The notes: a model not told the origin generated them from the letters alone. A stretch of DNA of 21,819 bases from Alphaproteobacteria bacterium (GCA_020632885.1 JACKEQ010000052.1:1-21819), one strand, 5' to 3'; positions 6,602-13,795 are shown, counted from the first letter of the stretch. A program made the numbers and translations.

Positions 6602-9400
6602 TCACCTCCGCCGGGCGAGGAGCGCCGCCAGCGGCCCCCCCCGGGGTGACGTCGCGCACCCGTAGACCGGCACCGGAGGCGACGGTGGGGCCACGGTGCC
6701 GTCCGACAGGCGCGCGTCGTCCGACGTCTCCGCACCATCCAGCACACCATCGCCGTCGCTGTCGGGGTCCAGGCGGTCGGGCAGCCCGTCGCCGTCGGTG
6801 TCCACGTCGCCCTCCACCGCGTCGGGCACGCCGTCGCCGTCGGTGTCGAAGGTCGAATCCGCGCCGTCGCAGTCGTCGTCCACGCCGTTGTCCGGCACCT
6901 CGGTGGCTCCCGGGGACACCGCCGGGTCGTCGTCGTCGCAGTCGTCGGCGTTGGACACGTGGCCCGCGGGCGGCGCGCAGCTCTCGGTGGCGGGTCCGGA
7001 CCCGAACCCGTCGGCGTCGGCGTCGGCGTACCAGAGGGCCGTGGCGCCGGCGGGCAGGTCGGGGTCCGCCTCGTCCACGAGGTCGTCGCAGTCCTCGTCC
7101 AGGCCGTCGCAGGTCTCCGGCGCACCCGGGTACACCGACGCCCGGGTGTCGTCGCAGTCCGTGGCGTCGAGGGACGTGCCGGGCTGCAGGGTGCACGCGT
7201 AGATCGGCGTGCCGGCCGTGCCGTGCCCGTCGAGGTCGCCGTCCGGCCAGAGCTCGAGCACGTCGAAGGCCGCGTCGTCGACGAGGGTGTCGCAGTCGTT
7301 GTCGACCCCGTCGCACACCTCGGTGTGGAAGGGCGACCGCAGCGGGTCGTCGTCGTCGCAGTCCGCGGACGCGAGCACCCATCCGGGCGGCGGCTCGCAG
7401 GCCACCAGGGGGGCGCCGGTGCCGGTGCCGTCGGCGTCCTGATCGAAGAACCAGGGGCTCGCGTCGACCGCGTCGCTCTCGTCGCCCGAGCAGTTCGTGT
7501 CGACGCCGTCGCACGTCTCCGTGGCGGAGGGCTTCACCGTGGCGTCGTCGTCGTCGCAGTCGCCCGTGAGGGAGGCGTACCCCGGGGGGCGCGCGCAGGA
7601 TTCGACGCCCCAGGTACCGACGCCGAACCCGTCGCCGTCGCCGTCCGGGTACCAGGTGGCGAGGGTCGTGCCCTCGTCGATGTCGCCGTCGCAGTCGTCG
7701 TCCCGGAGGTTCCCGCACTGCTCGGGCAGGTTGGGCGCGACGTCCGCCGACGTGTCGTCGCAGTCGTCTGCGTTCGCGCGGTACCCCGGGGGCTGCACGC
7801 AGGCCGACAGGGGGGCGCCCGCCCCGAAGCCGTCGTCGTCGAGGTCCGCGAACCAGGTCGGCGCGCCCGAAGCGCCCAGGTCGACGGTGCCGTCGCAGTC
7901 GTCGTCGATCCCGTTGCAGACCTCCGTGGCCGCGGGGCTCACGGTGGGATCGTCGTCGTTGCAGTCCTCTTCGGCCCCGAAGCCGTCCCCGTCGGAGTCC
8001 ACGACCACGATGCCCCAGAAGACCTCGTCCAGCTGGGGGCCTCCGAGGTGGCCGCGGTCTGCGGTGGACCCGTCGGGATCGAGGCGACCCGAGGTGGACG
8101 CGTCGACGACCTGGGCCGTGGCCCGCACGGCGAACAGCGACGCGCAGTCGTTGCTGCCCAGGCCCGTGATGACGGGGTCCGCGAAGACGTTCTCGTTCTG
8201 CGGGACGTTCGTGGTCGTGGTGCCCCAGAGGACGTTGCCGCCGAACGTGCCCGACGTGCCGCGCACGACGATGCCCCCGTCGTGCACGGTGTCGCCGACG
8301 TCGGTTCCGCCGAAGGTGAGAGTGGCCGGGGAGCCCGTGAACGTGGCGTTGCGAAGGGTGCCGGGCCCCGTGAGGTCGACGTCGAAGCGCTGGGAGGCGG
8401 CGTCGCCGTTGGTCACGAACAGGAGATTGCTCGCCGTCGGGCGCGACCCCGAGCCCATCCAGATCGCGTTTCCGGTGTCGTCCGCGACGTTCTGGCAGAA
8501 GTGGGCGTTGGTGACGACCGTGGGCCCGCCTTCCGCCGCGACGGCCCCGCCGCGCAGGCCCCGGTTGCCCCAGAAGAAGCTCTTCGTGGCGCTGCCGCCG
8601 AGCTCGAGGCGCACAGCACCCCCGTCGAGGCCCGCCGCGTTGCCGACGAACGAGCAGTCGCGGATGGACGCGCTGTGGCGGGCGTTCACGGACCCCCCGT
8701 GCCAGGTGGCCTCGTTCTCGATGAAGGAGGAAGTGCCCACGAGCACCTGACCGCCGCCGTAGGCCTCGATGGCTCCGCCGGCGGTGGCCCGGTTGCCCTG
8801 GAACAGCGTGGTGGCGACGACCAGCACCACGTCGGTCCAGGCCTCGATCGCGCCGCCCCCTCCGGCGACCGCGGTGTTGTCGACGAACCAGCTGTCCGTG
8901 ATGCCGAGGAGGGTCGCGTCCTTCGCGTAGATCGCGCCGCCCTCGAGCTCCGAGGTGCACCCCTCGAACCCCACGCCGTCGAGGGTGGCGGTGATGCCCT
9001 CGACGAACAGGCAGCCCCCGGGGAGGCTGTCGGTGCTGTGGCCGTCCACCAGCTCCACGTCGCGCAGCGTGAGCTCCACGGCTCCCTCGCGGAGGCGCAG
9101 GGTGCGGCGCGTGGACTGGCCGTCCAGCGTGAGGTCCTCGAGGGTGAGGGACGCGCCGACGTCCGCGAGGACGACGTCCGACCCGGTGCCCACGAGCCGC
9201 GTCAGCCCCTGGCCCGCGCCGCGCACCGTGAGCTCTCCGGTGGGCCAGATGAACCCCGACCAGGTGCCGGGCCCGATCTGCACCACGTCGCCCGGTTGCG
9301 CCGCGGACACGGCGGCCTGCACCGTGGCGTGGTCGCCCGGCACGTGGAGCGTGGCGGCGAGGACGGGGGAGAGGAGGAGCATGCCCCGAGGATACCCCAT
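6602..9400 (-). CDS. Surface protein: parallel beta-helix, MopE-like metal-binding repeats, short MYXO-CTERM-like tail
   Basis: A 932-residue predicted secreted protein. The N-terminus (MLLLSPVLAA, from Met7) is a signal peptide. The next segment (PGDHATVQAAVSAAQPGDVV) is the usual opening of right-handed beta-helix proteins, and residues about 20-440 show repeated GGAI/GGAV and FxGN turns typical of the fold. Residues 466-849 hold six MopE-like units with DCDD and CDGxDxDCD cores, and 852-894 three thrombospondin-3-like DxDGDGxxD calcium repeats. The end, GCATSPRGGPLAALLARRR, resembles Myxococcota MYXO-CTERM surface-sorting tails but the hydrophobic part is very short. Start may be ATG 9400 or ATG 9382; neither has a good ribosome binding site, and 9382 gives the cleaner signal peptide. 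It leads a two-gene unit with the lipoprotein downstream. It probably binds metal on the cell surface. Confidence 0.88.
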   Translation of the reverse strand: MGYPRGMLLLSPVLAATLHVPGDHATVQAAVSAAQPGDVVQIGPGTWSGFIWPTGELTVRGAGQGLTRLVGTGSDVVLADVGASLTLEDLTLDGQSTRRTLRLREGAVELTLRDVELVDGHSTDSLPGGCLFVEGITATLDGVGFEGCTSELEGGAIYAKDATLLGITDSWFVDNTAVAGGGGAIEAWTDVVLVVATTLFQGNRATAGGAIEAYGGGQVLVGTSSFIENEATWHGGSVNARHSASIRDCSFVGNAAGLDGGAVRLELGGSATKSFFWGNRGLRGGAVAAEGGPTVVTNAHFCQNVADDTGNAIWMGSGSRPTASNLLFVTNGDAASQRFDVDLTGPGTLRNATFTGSPATLTFGGTDVGDTVHDGGIVVRGTSGTFGGNVLWGTTTTNVPQNENVFADPVITGLGSNDCASLFAVRATAQVVDASTSGRLDPDGSTADRGHLGGPQLDEVFWGIVVVDSDGDGFGAEEDCNDDDPTVSPAATEVCNGIDDDCDGTVDLGASGAPTWFADLDDDGFGAGAPLSACVQPPGYRANADDCDDTSADVAPNLPEQCGNLRDDDCDGDIDEGTTLATWYPDGDGDGFGVGTWGVESCARPPGYASLTGDCDDDDATVKPSATETCDGVDTNCSGDESDAVDASPWFFDQDADGTGTGAPLVACEPPPGWVLASADCDDDDPLRSPFHTEVCDGVDNDCDTLVDDAAFDVLELWPDGDLDGHGTAGTPIYACTLQPGTSLDATDCDDTRASVYPGAPETCDGLDEDCDDLVDEADPDLPAGATALWYADADADGFGSGPATESCAPPAGHVSNADDCDDDDPAVSPGATEVPDNGVDDDCDGADSTFDTDGDGVPDAVEGDVDTDGDGLPDRLDPDSDGDGVLDGAETSDDARLSDGTVAPPSPPVPVYGCATSPRGGPLAALLARRR
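6719..6847 (-). repeat. Three thrombospondin type 3-like calcium-loop repeats (coding)
   Basis: The protein segment contains FDTDGDGVPDAVEG, VDTDGDGLPDRLDP and DSDGDGVLDGAET, three consecutive DxDxDG calcium-binding loops that follow the MopE-like units and precede a Pro-rich linker and the C-terminal sorting tail. The arrangement suggests a rigid calcium-stabilised stalk close to the anchor. Confidence 0.8.
6856..8005 (-). repeat. Six tandem MopE-like Asp/Cys repeats (coding)
   Basis: Six imperfect units of about 60-70 codons inside the beta-helix protein, each with a DGDGxG-type loop, a Cys and PPG turn, DCDD(D/T), a P(A/S/N)xxE segment, and CDGxDxDCD. At DNA level this gives many copies of GTCGTCGTCGCAGTC-like words. 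Units differ, with some missing the second Cys, so this is an old protein repeat rather than a recent DNA duplication. The motif family is known from MopE of Methylococcus and from many Myxococcota surface proteins, where metal or calcium binding is proposed. Confidence 0.85.
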
Positions 9401-9425
9401 GCCGGGCTCAGCGGCTCCCTTCTGG

Positions 9426-9460
9426 ACCTGAACATGCTATAGGTGATAATGTGTTCAGGT
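9426..9460. promoter_or_regulatory. Operator-like inverted repeat with -10-like AT-rich core upstream of alkB
   Basis: ACCTGAACA at 9426-9434 is the exact reverse complement of TGTTCAGGT at 9452-9460, with 17 bases between. The core is AT-rich against a very GC-rich background and carries -10-like hexamers on the plus strand (TATAGG 9439-9444 region, GATAAT 9445-9450). The word GTGATAATGTGTTCAGG (9443-9459) matches 15 of 17 positions of the Myxococcus xanthus LexA box as I recall it, CTRHAMRYBYGTTCAGS. It lies between the divergent beta-helix and alkB genes. A repressor here could control alkB; LexA is an inference. Confidence 0.55.
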
Positions 9461-9469
9461 GAGGTCGGG

Positions 9470-10051
9470 ATGCAGGCGACGCTGTTCGGGCGGGGAGAAG
9501 CGGAGGTCGCGGGGTTCGGGCGTGCGGTGCACACCGACCTCGGTGCGGGTGCGTGGGTGGAGCACGTGCCGGGCTTCGTGCACGGCCAGGACGGGCTCTT
9601 CGACGCCATCCGGCGCGGAACGGGCTGGGTGAGCCAGCGGCGGCGGATGTACGAGCGGGTGGTCGACGTGCCCAGGCTCCTCGGCAGGCCTCCGGACCTC
9701 CCGGTCCTGGCGGGAGCGGTGGACGCGCTCGAGGGCCGGTACGGCTGGCGCCTCGACCGCGTGTCGGCGGCGCTCTACCGGGACGGGCGCGACAGTGTCG
9801 CCTGGCACGGCGACAGGATGGGCGACCTGCGGGCGGACTGCGTGATCGCCGTGCTCTGCCTGGGCTCCGAGCGGCGCTTCCTGCTCCGGCCGGCGGGTGG
9901 TGGGCCGAGCCGGGCCATCCGCTTCATGGGGGGCGACCTGATCGTCATGGGCGGCACGGCGCAGGAGACCTGGGAGCACTGCGTGCCGAAGCGTGCGGAC
10001 GCAGGACCGCGGATCGCGGTGATGTTCCGGCCTTCGGCGCGGCCGGGGTAG
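9470..10051 (+). CDS. alkB: AlkB-type 2-oxoglutarate/Fe(II) DNA repair dioxygenase
   Basis: A 193-residue protein of the AlkB family, which oxidatively removes alkyl groups from damaged bases using Fe(II), oxygen and 2-oxoglutarate. The iron triad is visible: His113 and Asp115 in WHGDR, His170 in WEHCVPK. Arg181 and Arg187 in GPRIAVMFR fit the 2-oxoglutarate and fold-specific arginines, and ALYRDGRDSVAWHGD matches the core of the short actinobacterial/proteobacterial AlkB group. ATG 9470 is chosen because AGGTGAGG lies just upstream and MQATLFG matches typical AlkB N-termini; in-frame GTG 9443 and ATG 9449 fall inside the inverted repeat. Expression is likely controlled by that repeat. The following lipoprotein gene begins 20 bases after the stop. 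Confidence 0.92.
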   Translation: MQATLFGRGEAEVAGFGRAVHTDLGAGAWVEHVPGFVHGQDGLFDAIRRGTGWVSQRRRMYERVVDVPRLLGRPPDLPVLAGAVDALEGRYGWRLDRVSAALYRDGRDSVAWHGDRMGDLRADCVIAVLCLGSERRFLLRPAGGGPSRAIRFMGGDLIVMGGTAQETWEHCVPKRADAGPRIAVMFRPSARPG

Positions 10052-10071
10052 ACTGGCCCCTGGAGGTCGTC

Positions 10072-10440
10072 ATGTGGTGGATGGTTCTCGCGGGATGCTC
10101 GCTCCTCGAGCAGCAACAGGCGGAATCCACGGTGGACGCGGCTCCGGCGGCGTCCGAAGCCGCGGCGGCACCCCGCGATCAGGGCGTGGACGTCGGGGGG
10201 GACGACGGCGTGCTCGTGGGCCGGCAGGGCGACGTGAAGGGCATCCGCGTGGGCGGCGAGAACGGTGTGCTGGCCGGGAAGGACGACCTCTCCACGGGTG
10301 TGCGGGTCGGCGGCGAGAACGGCGTGGTCATCGGGAAGGACGACGCGACGACGGGTGTGCGCGTCGGTGGGGCCAAGGGTGTCGAGATCGACGGCAAGAA
10401 GGGCATCAAGATCGGCGGCAAGAAGCTGCTCGGGAAGTGA
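10072..10440 (+). CDS. Short lipoprotein with Gly-Val beta repeats
   Basis: A 122-residue protein starting MWWMVLAGC, with a textbook LAGC lipobox at Cys9 but a signal of only eight residues and no basic n-region. The start is well supported by GGAGG at 10062-10066. An Ala-rich linker (about 12-38) is followed by hydrophilic repeats: GxRVGGENGVxxGKDDxxT occurs twice as exact 19-residue units, then a third, altered and Lys-rich copy runs to the C-terminus (KKGIKIGGKK). The alternation of Val/Ile with Gly and charged residues suggests a small beta solenoid or a repeat that lies along the envelope. No known family recognised. It follows alkB by 20 bases and may be co-transcribed. Confidence 0.75.
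   Translation: MWWMVLAGCSLLEQQQAESTVDAAPAASEAAAAPRDQGVDVGGDDGVLVGRQGDVKGIRVGGENGVLAGKDDLSTGVRVGGENGVVIGKDDATTGVRVGGAKGVEIDGKKGIKIGGKKLLGK
10240..10401 (+). repeat. Tandem 57-bp coding repeat
   Basis: Units at 10240-10296 and 10297-10353 encode near-identical 19-residue segments; a third, diverged unit begins at 10354 with the same GVRVGG opening and degenerates into Lys/Gly-rich sequence by about 10401. A looser GVDVGG/GVLVG copy can be seen just upstream. Recent in-frame duplication is the simplest explanation. Confidence 0.75.
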
Positions 10441-10441
10441 C

Positions 10442-10813
10442 GTGCTCCTGCCCGAGCCGTTCCGTCCGGACGATCCGGCCCTCGACGAGCTCGCGCAGCG
10501 GCCGTGGTTCGCGGTCGTCGAGCGCGGTGGCGAGCCGTCCGTCCGTCAGCTGACCCCCGACGAGGCCACGGCGGCCCTCGACCGCCTGCGGGCCTGTGAG
10601 GTCCGCGTGCTGCGTCGGCGCCACCAGCGGCTCTGGGGGCCTCTGGTGGGCTACCGACGCGATGGCGACGTGCTCGTCGCAGTCGAGGTGCACGAGGTGG
10701 ACATGGATCCCATCGAGGACGGCTCCTGGTCGAGCTGGTTCCGCCTCGGGGTCGACTGGTGTCAGGTGGCCGCGGAGAAGGAGGGAGCTGTGCGACCCCT
10801 CACGCTGCCCTGA
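10442..10813 (+). CDS. Uncharacterised small protein
   Basis: A 123-residue protein read from GTG 10442, one base after the stop of the repeat lipoprotein, so coupling is likely. The sequence mixes acidic and basic segments, with PEPFRPDDPALDELAQRPWF near the start, an Arg-rich VRVLRRRHQRLWG and a Trp-rich WSSWFRLGVDWC near the end. There is no signal peptide or membrane segment, so it is probably cytosolic. I do not recognise a family. The composition looks coding rather than shadow, and no better frame overlaps it. The stop is three bases from the stop of the opposing kinase gene. Confidence 0.6.
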   Translation: MLLPEPFRPDDPALDELAQRPWFAVVERGGEPSVRQLTPDEATAALDRLRACEVRVLRRRHQRLWGPLVGYRRDGDVLVAVEVHEVDMDPIEDGSWSSWFRLGVDWCQVAAEKEGAVRPLTLP

Positions 10814-10816
10814 CGG

Positions 10817-12244
10817 TCACGGGCCGTCGAGCCCGGCTGCCGCGAGCACGGCCCGCAGTCGACCGGCGCCCTCCGGGGGCGGACCGGCCGTGGAGATGCT
10901 CACAGCCCACCTCGCCGTCTCGATGGACGGCGCTTCCCAGGCGGCGCGAGCGATACGATGGACGCGTTCGTCGGCGTCCGAGCAGTCGCCCTCGCGACCG
11001 GCGATGCGGCGCAGGGCGACGGCCTCGGGGGCCTCCGCGAAGACGAGCAGGACGGGCACACCGAGGCGGCGCGCGAGACCGATCAGGCCGGCACGCCAGG
11101 CCTCCCGGCCGAGCGAGGCGTCCACGAGCACACGGCCACCCGAAGCCAGCAGGGCCCCGGCGCGTGCGAGCACCTCGTCGTACACGCGGGTACGGCCCGC
11201 CTCGGAGTAGTCGGAGGGACCGAGCTCCCTGCGCACGGCGTCGGTCCGCAGCACCTCGAGGTGCGCGGAGGCCGCGACCTCGCGGGCCAGCGTGGACTTC
11301 CCGACACCCGGCAGCCCCCCGACTCCGATCAGGACGGGCCGGTGGTCCGGCAGCTCCCAGGCCACGAGCGCGTGGAGGAGGTGCCGGAGCACGCCCTCCG
11401 CGTCGCCCGAGAGCCGGGCGATCTTCGCCCGGATCAGGGACCTGTGACCCACGTAGAGGTCGTGGAGCGCCGATGGACCGGGTGCACCCCACCCACCCCA
11501 GAGCGCGGCCACGAGGTCGCGGCGCTGGAGCGTGCAGCCCAGATCCATGGCGAGGAAGGCGACGTCCTCGAGCGGGTCGCCGCTCGCGAGGTCCTCCGAG
11601 AACGCGACCCCGTCGAGGATCGCGAGGCCGTCGTCGAGGACGTAGACGTGCTCCGCGCGGAGGTCGCCATGCAGCGCCCGGCCGCTCCCGGCGCGCTCGG
11701 CGAGGAGGGGGGCAGTGGACGCGTGCAGCCTGTCGCGGGCCCGTGCCAGACGGGCCATCAGCGGCTCGTGGTCGCCGTCGAGGGCGACCCGGAGCTCGGC
11801 CAGGTTGTCGTCGATGCGGTGCCAGACGGCCGTGGGCTGGCTGGACCCCGGACGGGACGCCATGGCGTCGTGGCGCTCGCGGATGAACGCGCCCACCCGG
11901 GCGAGCGTGTCCGCGTCGAGGGTGTCGCGGAGGGCCACCAGTGTGCGGTCTGCGGGCATCCTCCGCATGTGGACGGCGGGCTCTCCGTGCTCCACGCGCC
12001 GCGGCGGGTCACCGGAGACGTCCACGACGTCGAGGTACACACCCGGCGCCCAGGGGCGGTTGTGGACCAGCTCGGCCTCGCACTCGGCCCGGCGCAGCGC
12101 GGGCGTCGAGAGGTCGACGAACGGGTAGCGCACCGGCTTGAGGGTCTTCAGGACGTCGTGGGCGAACAGGGACACCACCGAGAGGTGGGTCTCGATCCGT
12201 TCCTCCCGGACGGGAGCCTGGAGCCGGTCTTCGGTGGCGAGCAT
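10817..12244 (-). CDS. Bifunctional aminoglycoside-phosphotransferase-like/AAA nucleotide kinase protein
   Basis: A 475-residue two-domain protein. Residues about 30-290 are a protein-kinase-like APH fold with catalytic loop HGDLRAEHV (Asp194) and metal-binding Asp211 in ILDGVAF, followed by GDPLEDVAFLAMDL. Residues about 304-470 are a P-loop kinase of the AAA_33/Zeta-like type with Walker A GLPGVGKST (310-318; Lys316). This architecture is known as the bifunctional aminoglycoside phosphotransferase/ATP-binding protein family, which includes mycobacterial Rv2004c; the natural substrates are not established and resistance should not be assumed. ATG 12244 is chosen because AGGAGG lies 6 bases upstream; an ATG at 12340 would add 32 Arg/Pro-rich residues without support. 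A 98-base gap separates it from the upstream same-strand gene, so it may have its own promoter. Confidence 0.9.
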   Translation of the reverse strand: MLATEDRLQAPVREERIETHLSVVSLFAHDVLKTLKPVRYPFVDLSTPALRRAECEAELVHNRPWAPGVYLDVVDVSGDPPRRVEHGEPAVHMRRMPADRTLVALRDTLDADTLARVGAFIRERHDAMASRPGSSQPTAVWHRIDDNLAELRVALDGDHEPLMARLARARDRLHASTAPLLAERAGSGRALHGDLRAEHVYVLDDGLAILDGVAFSEDLASGDPLEDVAFLAMDLGCTLQRRDLVAALWGGWGAPGPSALHDLYVGHRSLIRAKIARLSGDAEGVLRHLLHALVAWELPDHRPVLIGVGGLPGVGKSTLAREVAASAHLEVLRTDAVRRELGPSDYSEAGRTRVYDEVLARAGALLASGGRVLVDASLGREAWRAGLIGLARRLGVPVLLVFAEAPEAVALRRIAGREGDCSDADERVHRIARAAWEAPSIETARWAVSISTAGPPPEGAGRLRAVLAAAGLDGP

Positions 12245-12342
12245 GCGGTTCCTCCTGTGCAGACGGCATGCCAGCGGTGCCCACGGTCGGGTCGGAGGGC
12301 GGGTGGGTCTTATCGCACACCTGGCTGGGCCATCCCGCACGG

Positions 12343-13347
12343 TCAGGGGTTCATGGCCTCCTTCAGCTCGGGGTAGGAGCGGAAGATCACCATGGCGATC
12401 GAGGGCACGGCGACTGTGGCGCCGGTCGTGGGGTCCGCGCCCATGAACCCACGGCGCTCGCTCCTCGACAGCTCGCCGAGCCCGGTCCAGCGCACCGGGA
12501 GCCCCCGCGAGAGGTGGTCGGCGAGCGTGTCCACCATGACGGCGAGGATGTCGTCGACCGGGAGATCCTCCAGGCCGGGCACCAGGACGGGATGCGCGCG
12601 CTGCGCCGGGCGGCCGTTGACCCTGGCCTTCAGCTGCGGGCCGTTGCGGAACACGGCCACCCGGGTGCCGCGTCCAGGACCCTCGGGGCCCAACCTGAAG
12701 GCGCGTCGCCGGGAGATCGTGAACCGTCCGAGGCCTCCGAGCGAGAGGCCCTCGCCCTCGACCAGCGCCTCGCGCACGTGGGCGCTGAAGCGACGGAAGG
12801 CCTCGTCACCGTCGGGAACGACCGCAGCCACGGCGGCCTCGAGCACACCGGGCTCGGGGAAGCGGTCGGTGGGGACCCAGCGCCGCCAGATCGGGTGCCA
12901 GCGCCAGCGACCCTCGCGCAGGTCGGCGAGCTGGCGCGCGAAGAGCTCGTCGAGCGTCGCGTCCACGCGCTCGGGCGTCTCCTCCCACCACGGGGGCTCG
13001 GCATCGTAGCGGGACGCCACCCAGGCGGGACCCCTGCTGTCCACGATCCAGCTCGGCTCGCCGGGCGCCCGCTCCGAGAGGACCCACCAGCCCTCGCTCG
13101 CGTGGTCGTGCCAGGAGGCCAGGGCCGCGTCGGCCGCCACCAGCGTGCCCGACATGCCGTCCGCAGGCGGGAGGAGCACGTCCAGCCCGACCCCGTGGGA
13201 CCCCACGACCGCGTACACCGCCAGCAGGGCCTCCGGTGCGCCGGCCTGGCGGAGGCTCTCCAGGGTCTCGGGGGACGCGGGGGCGGGCCGCTCGAAGTCC
13301 GGACAGGACTCCTCCAGCCAGTCGAGCAGGACGGCCAGGTGCGTCAA
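12343..13347 (-). CDS. SUKH (Smi1/Knr4)-like protein with two C-terminal HU/IHF-like domains
   Basis: A 334-residue protein from TTG 13347, chosen because GGAAGG lies just upstream and the start falls two bases after the preceding stop; GTG 13386 (347 residues, 38-base overlap, no ribosome binding site) is the alternative. Residues about 8-145 read like a SUKH domain: PASPETLESLRQ, then ALLAVYAVVGSHG, then WWVL and a Trp-rich C-terminal part. Residues about 182-245 contain LVEGEGLSLGGLGRFTISRR, and 262-333 contain GLGELSRSERRGF plus ADPTTGATVAVPSIAMVIFR and YPELKEAMN, matching the HU pattern G(F/L)GxFxxxxRxxRxGxxPxTGxxxxIPxxxxxxFxxxxxLKxxxN. The second copy is the better match. I infer a DNA-binding or nucleoid-associated role with a protein-interaction module. 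Last gene of the kinase/RelA-like cluster. Confidence 0.72.
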   Translation of the reverse strand: MTHLAVLLDWLEESCPDFERPAPASPETLESLRQAGAPEALLAVYAVVGSHGVGLDVLLPPADGMSGTLVAADAALASWHDHASEGWWVLSERAPGEPSWIVDSRGPAWVASRYDAEPPWWEETPERVDATLDELFARQLADLREGRWRWHPIWRRWVPTDRFPEPGVLEAAVAAVVPDGDEAFRRFSAHVREALVEGEGLSLGGLGRFTISRRRAFRLGPEGPGRGTRVAVFRNGPQLKARVNGRPAQRAHPVLVPGLEDLPVDDILAVMVDTLADHLSRGLPVRWTGLGELSRSERRGFMGADPTTGATVAVPSIAMVIFRSYPELKEAMNP

Positions 13348-13348
13348 G

Positions 13349-13795
13349 TCAGGCCTTCCGGCGAGCCAACCAGCGGTCGAGCTCACCCGCGAACCGCCGC
13401 TTGTCCTTGTCGGAGAACGGCGGTGGCCCCCCGGTCATCTCGCCCGACTCCCTCACGGTCTCCAGGAAGTCGCGCATCGACAGGCGGGCCCGCGCGTTGT
13501 CGGCATCGATGATGTTGCCGCGGTTGTCGATCACGAGGCAGCCCTTCTCCACGGCCGCCACGGCGAGCGGGACGTCCTGCGTGATCACGAGATCCCCGTC
13601 GGAGACGTTCTCCGCGATGTGCTCGTCCGCGACGTCGAAGCCCTTCCCGACGACGCGCAGCTCGATGGTGGGCGAGCGGGGCGTCTGGAACCACTGGTTG
13701 GCGACCAGGATCACCTTCTCCCCGGTGCGCTGCGACGCCCGGTAGATCATCTCCTTCACCGCGCGCGGCGTGGCGTCCGCGTCCACCCAGATCAT
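13349..13795 (-). CDS. YaiI/YqxD (DUF188, UPF0178) family protein
   Basis: A 148-residue protein with the family hallmarks: N-terminal WVDADATPRAVKEMIYRAS, central LVANQW, GFDVADEHIAENV, then GDLVITQDVPLAVAAVEKG and the VIDNRGNII segment, ending with RDFLETVRESGEMTGGPPPF and a basic tail. Length is typical. The family has a PIN-like acidic core and is proposed to be a nuclease, but no activity is established to my knowledge. ATG 13795 overlaps the stop of the upstream RelA-like gene by four bases (ATGA), so the two are likely translationally coupled. It is cytosolic. Confidence 0.92.
   Translation of the reverse strand: MIWVDADATPRAVKEMIYRASQRTGEKVILVANQWFQTPRSPTIELRVVGKGFDVADEHIAENVSDGDLVITQDVPLAVAAVEKGCLVIDNRGNIIDADNARARLSMRDFLETVRESGEMTGGPPPFSDKDKRRFAGELDRWLARRKA

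Noticed and set aside
6856..8005. CRISPR-like array of GTCGTC-rich repeats
   Set aside because: Repeats are in frame, irregularly spaced and encode MopE-like units; no unique spacers and no cas genes.
6959..9442. Very long open frame on the plus strand opposite the beta-helix gene
   Set aside because: Shadow of the Asp/Gly-rich repeat gene in high-GC DNA; Val/Arg/Gly-rich, no recognisable domain.
9443..9469. Upstream alkB starts GTG 9443 or ATG 9449
   Set aside because: They lie inside the operator-like inverted repeat and lack a ribosome binding site, whereas ATG 9470 has one.
10817..12244. Antibiotic resistance gene
   Set aside because: The APH-like half belongs to a bifunctional family with unknown native substrate; nothing here indicates resistance.
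12245..12340. N-terminal extension of the APH/AAA protein from ATG 12340
   Set aside because: Would add 32 Arg/Pro-rich residues over a strong AGGAGG site that clearly serves ATG 12244.
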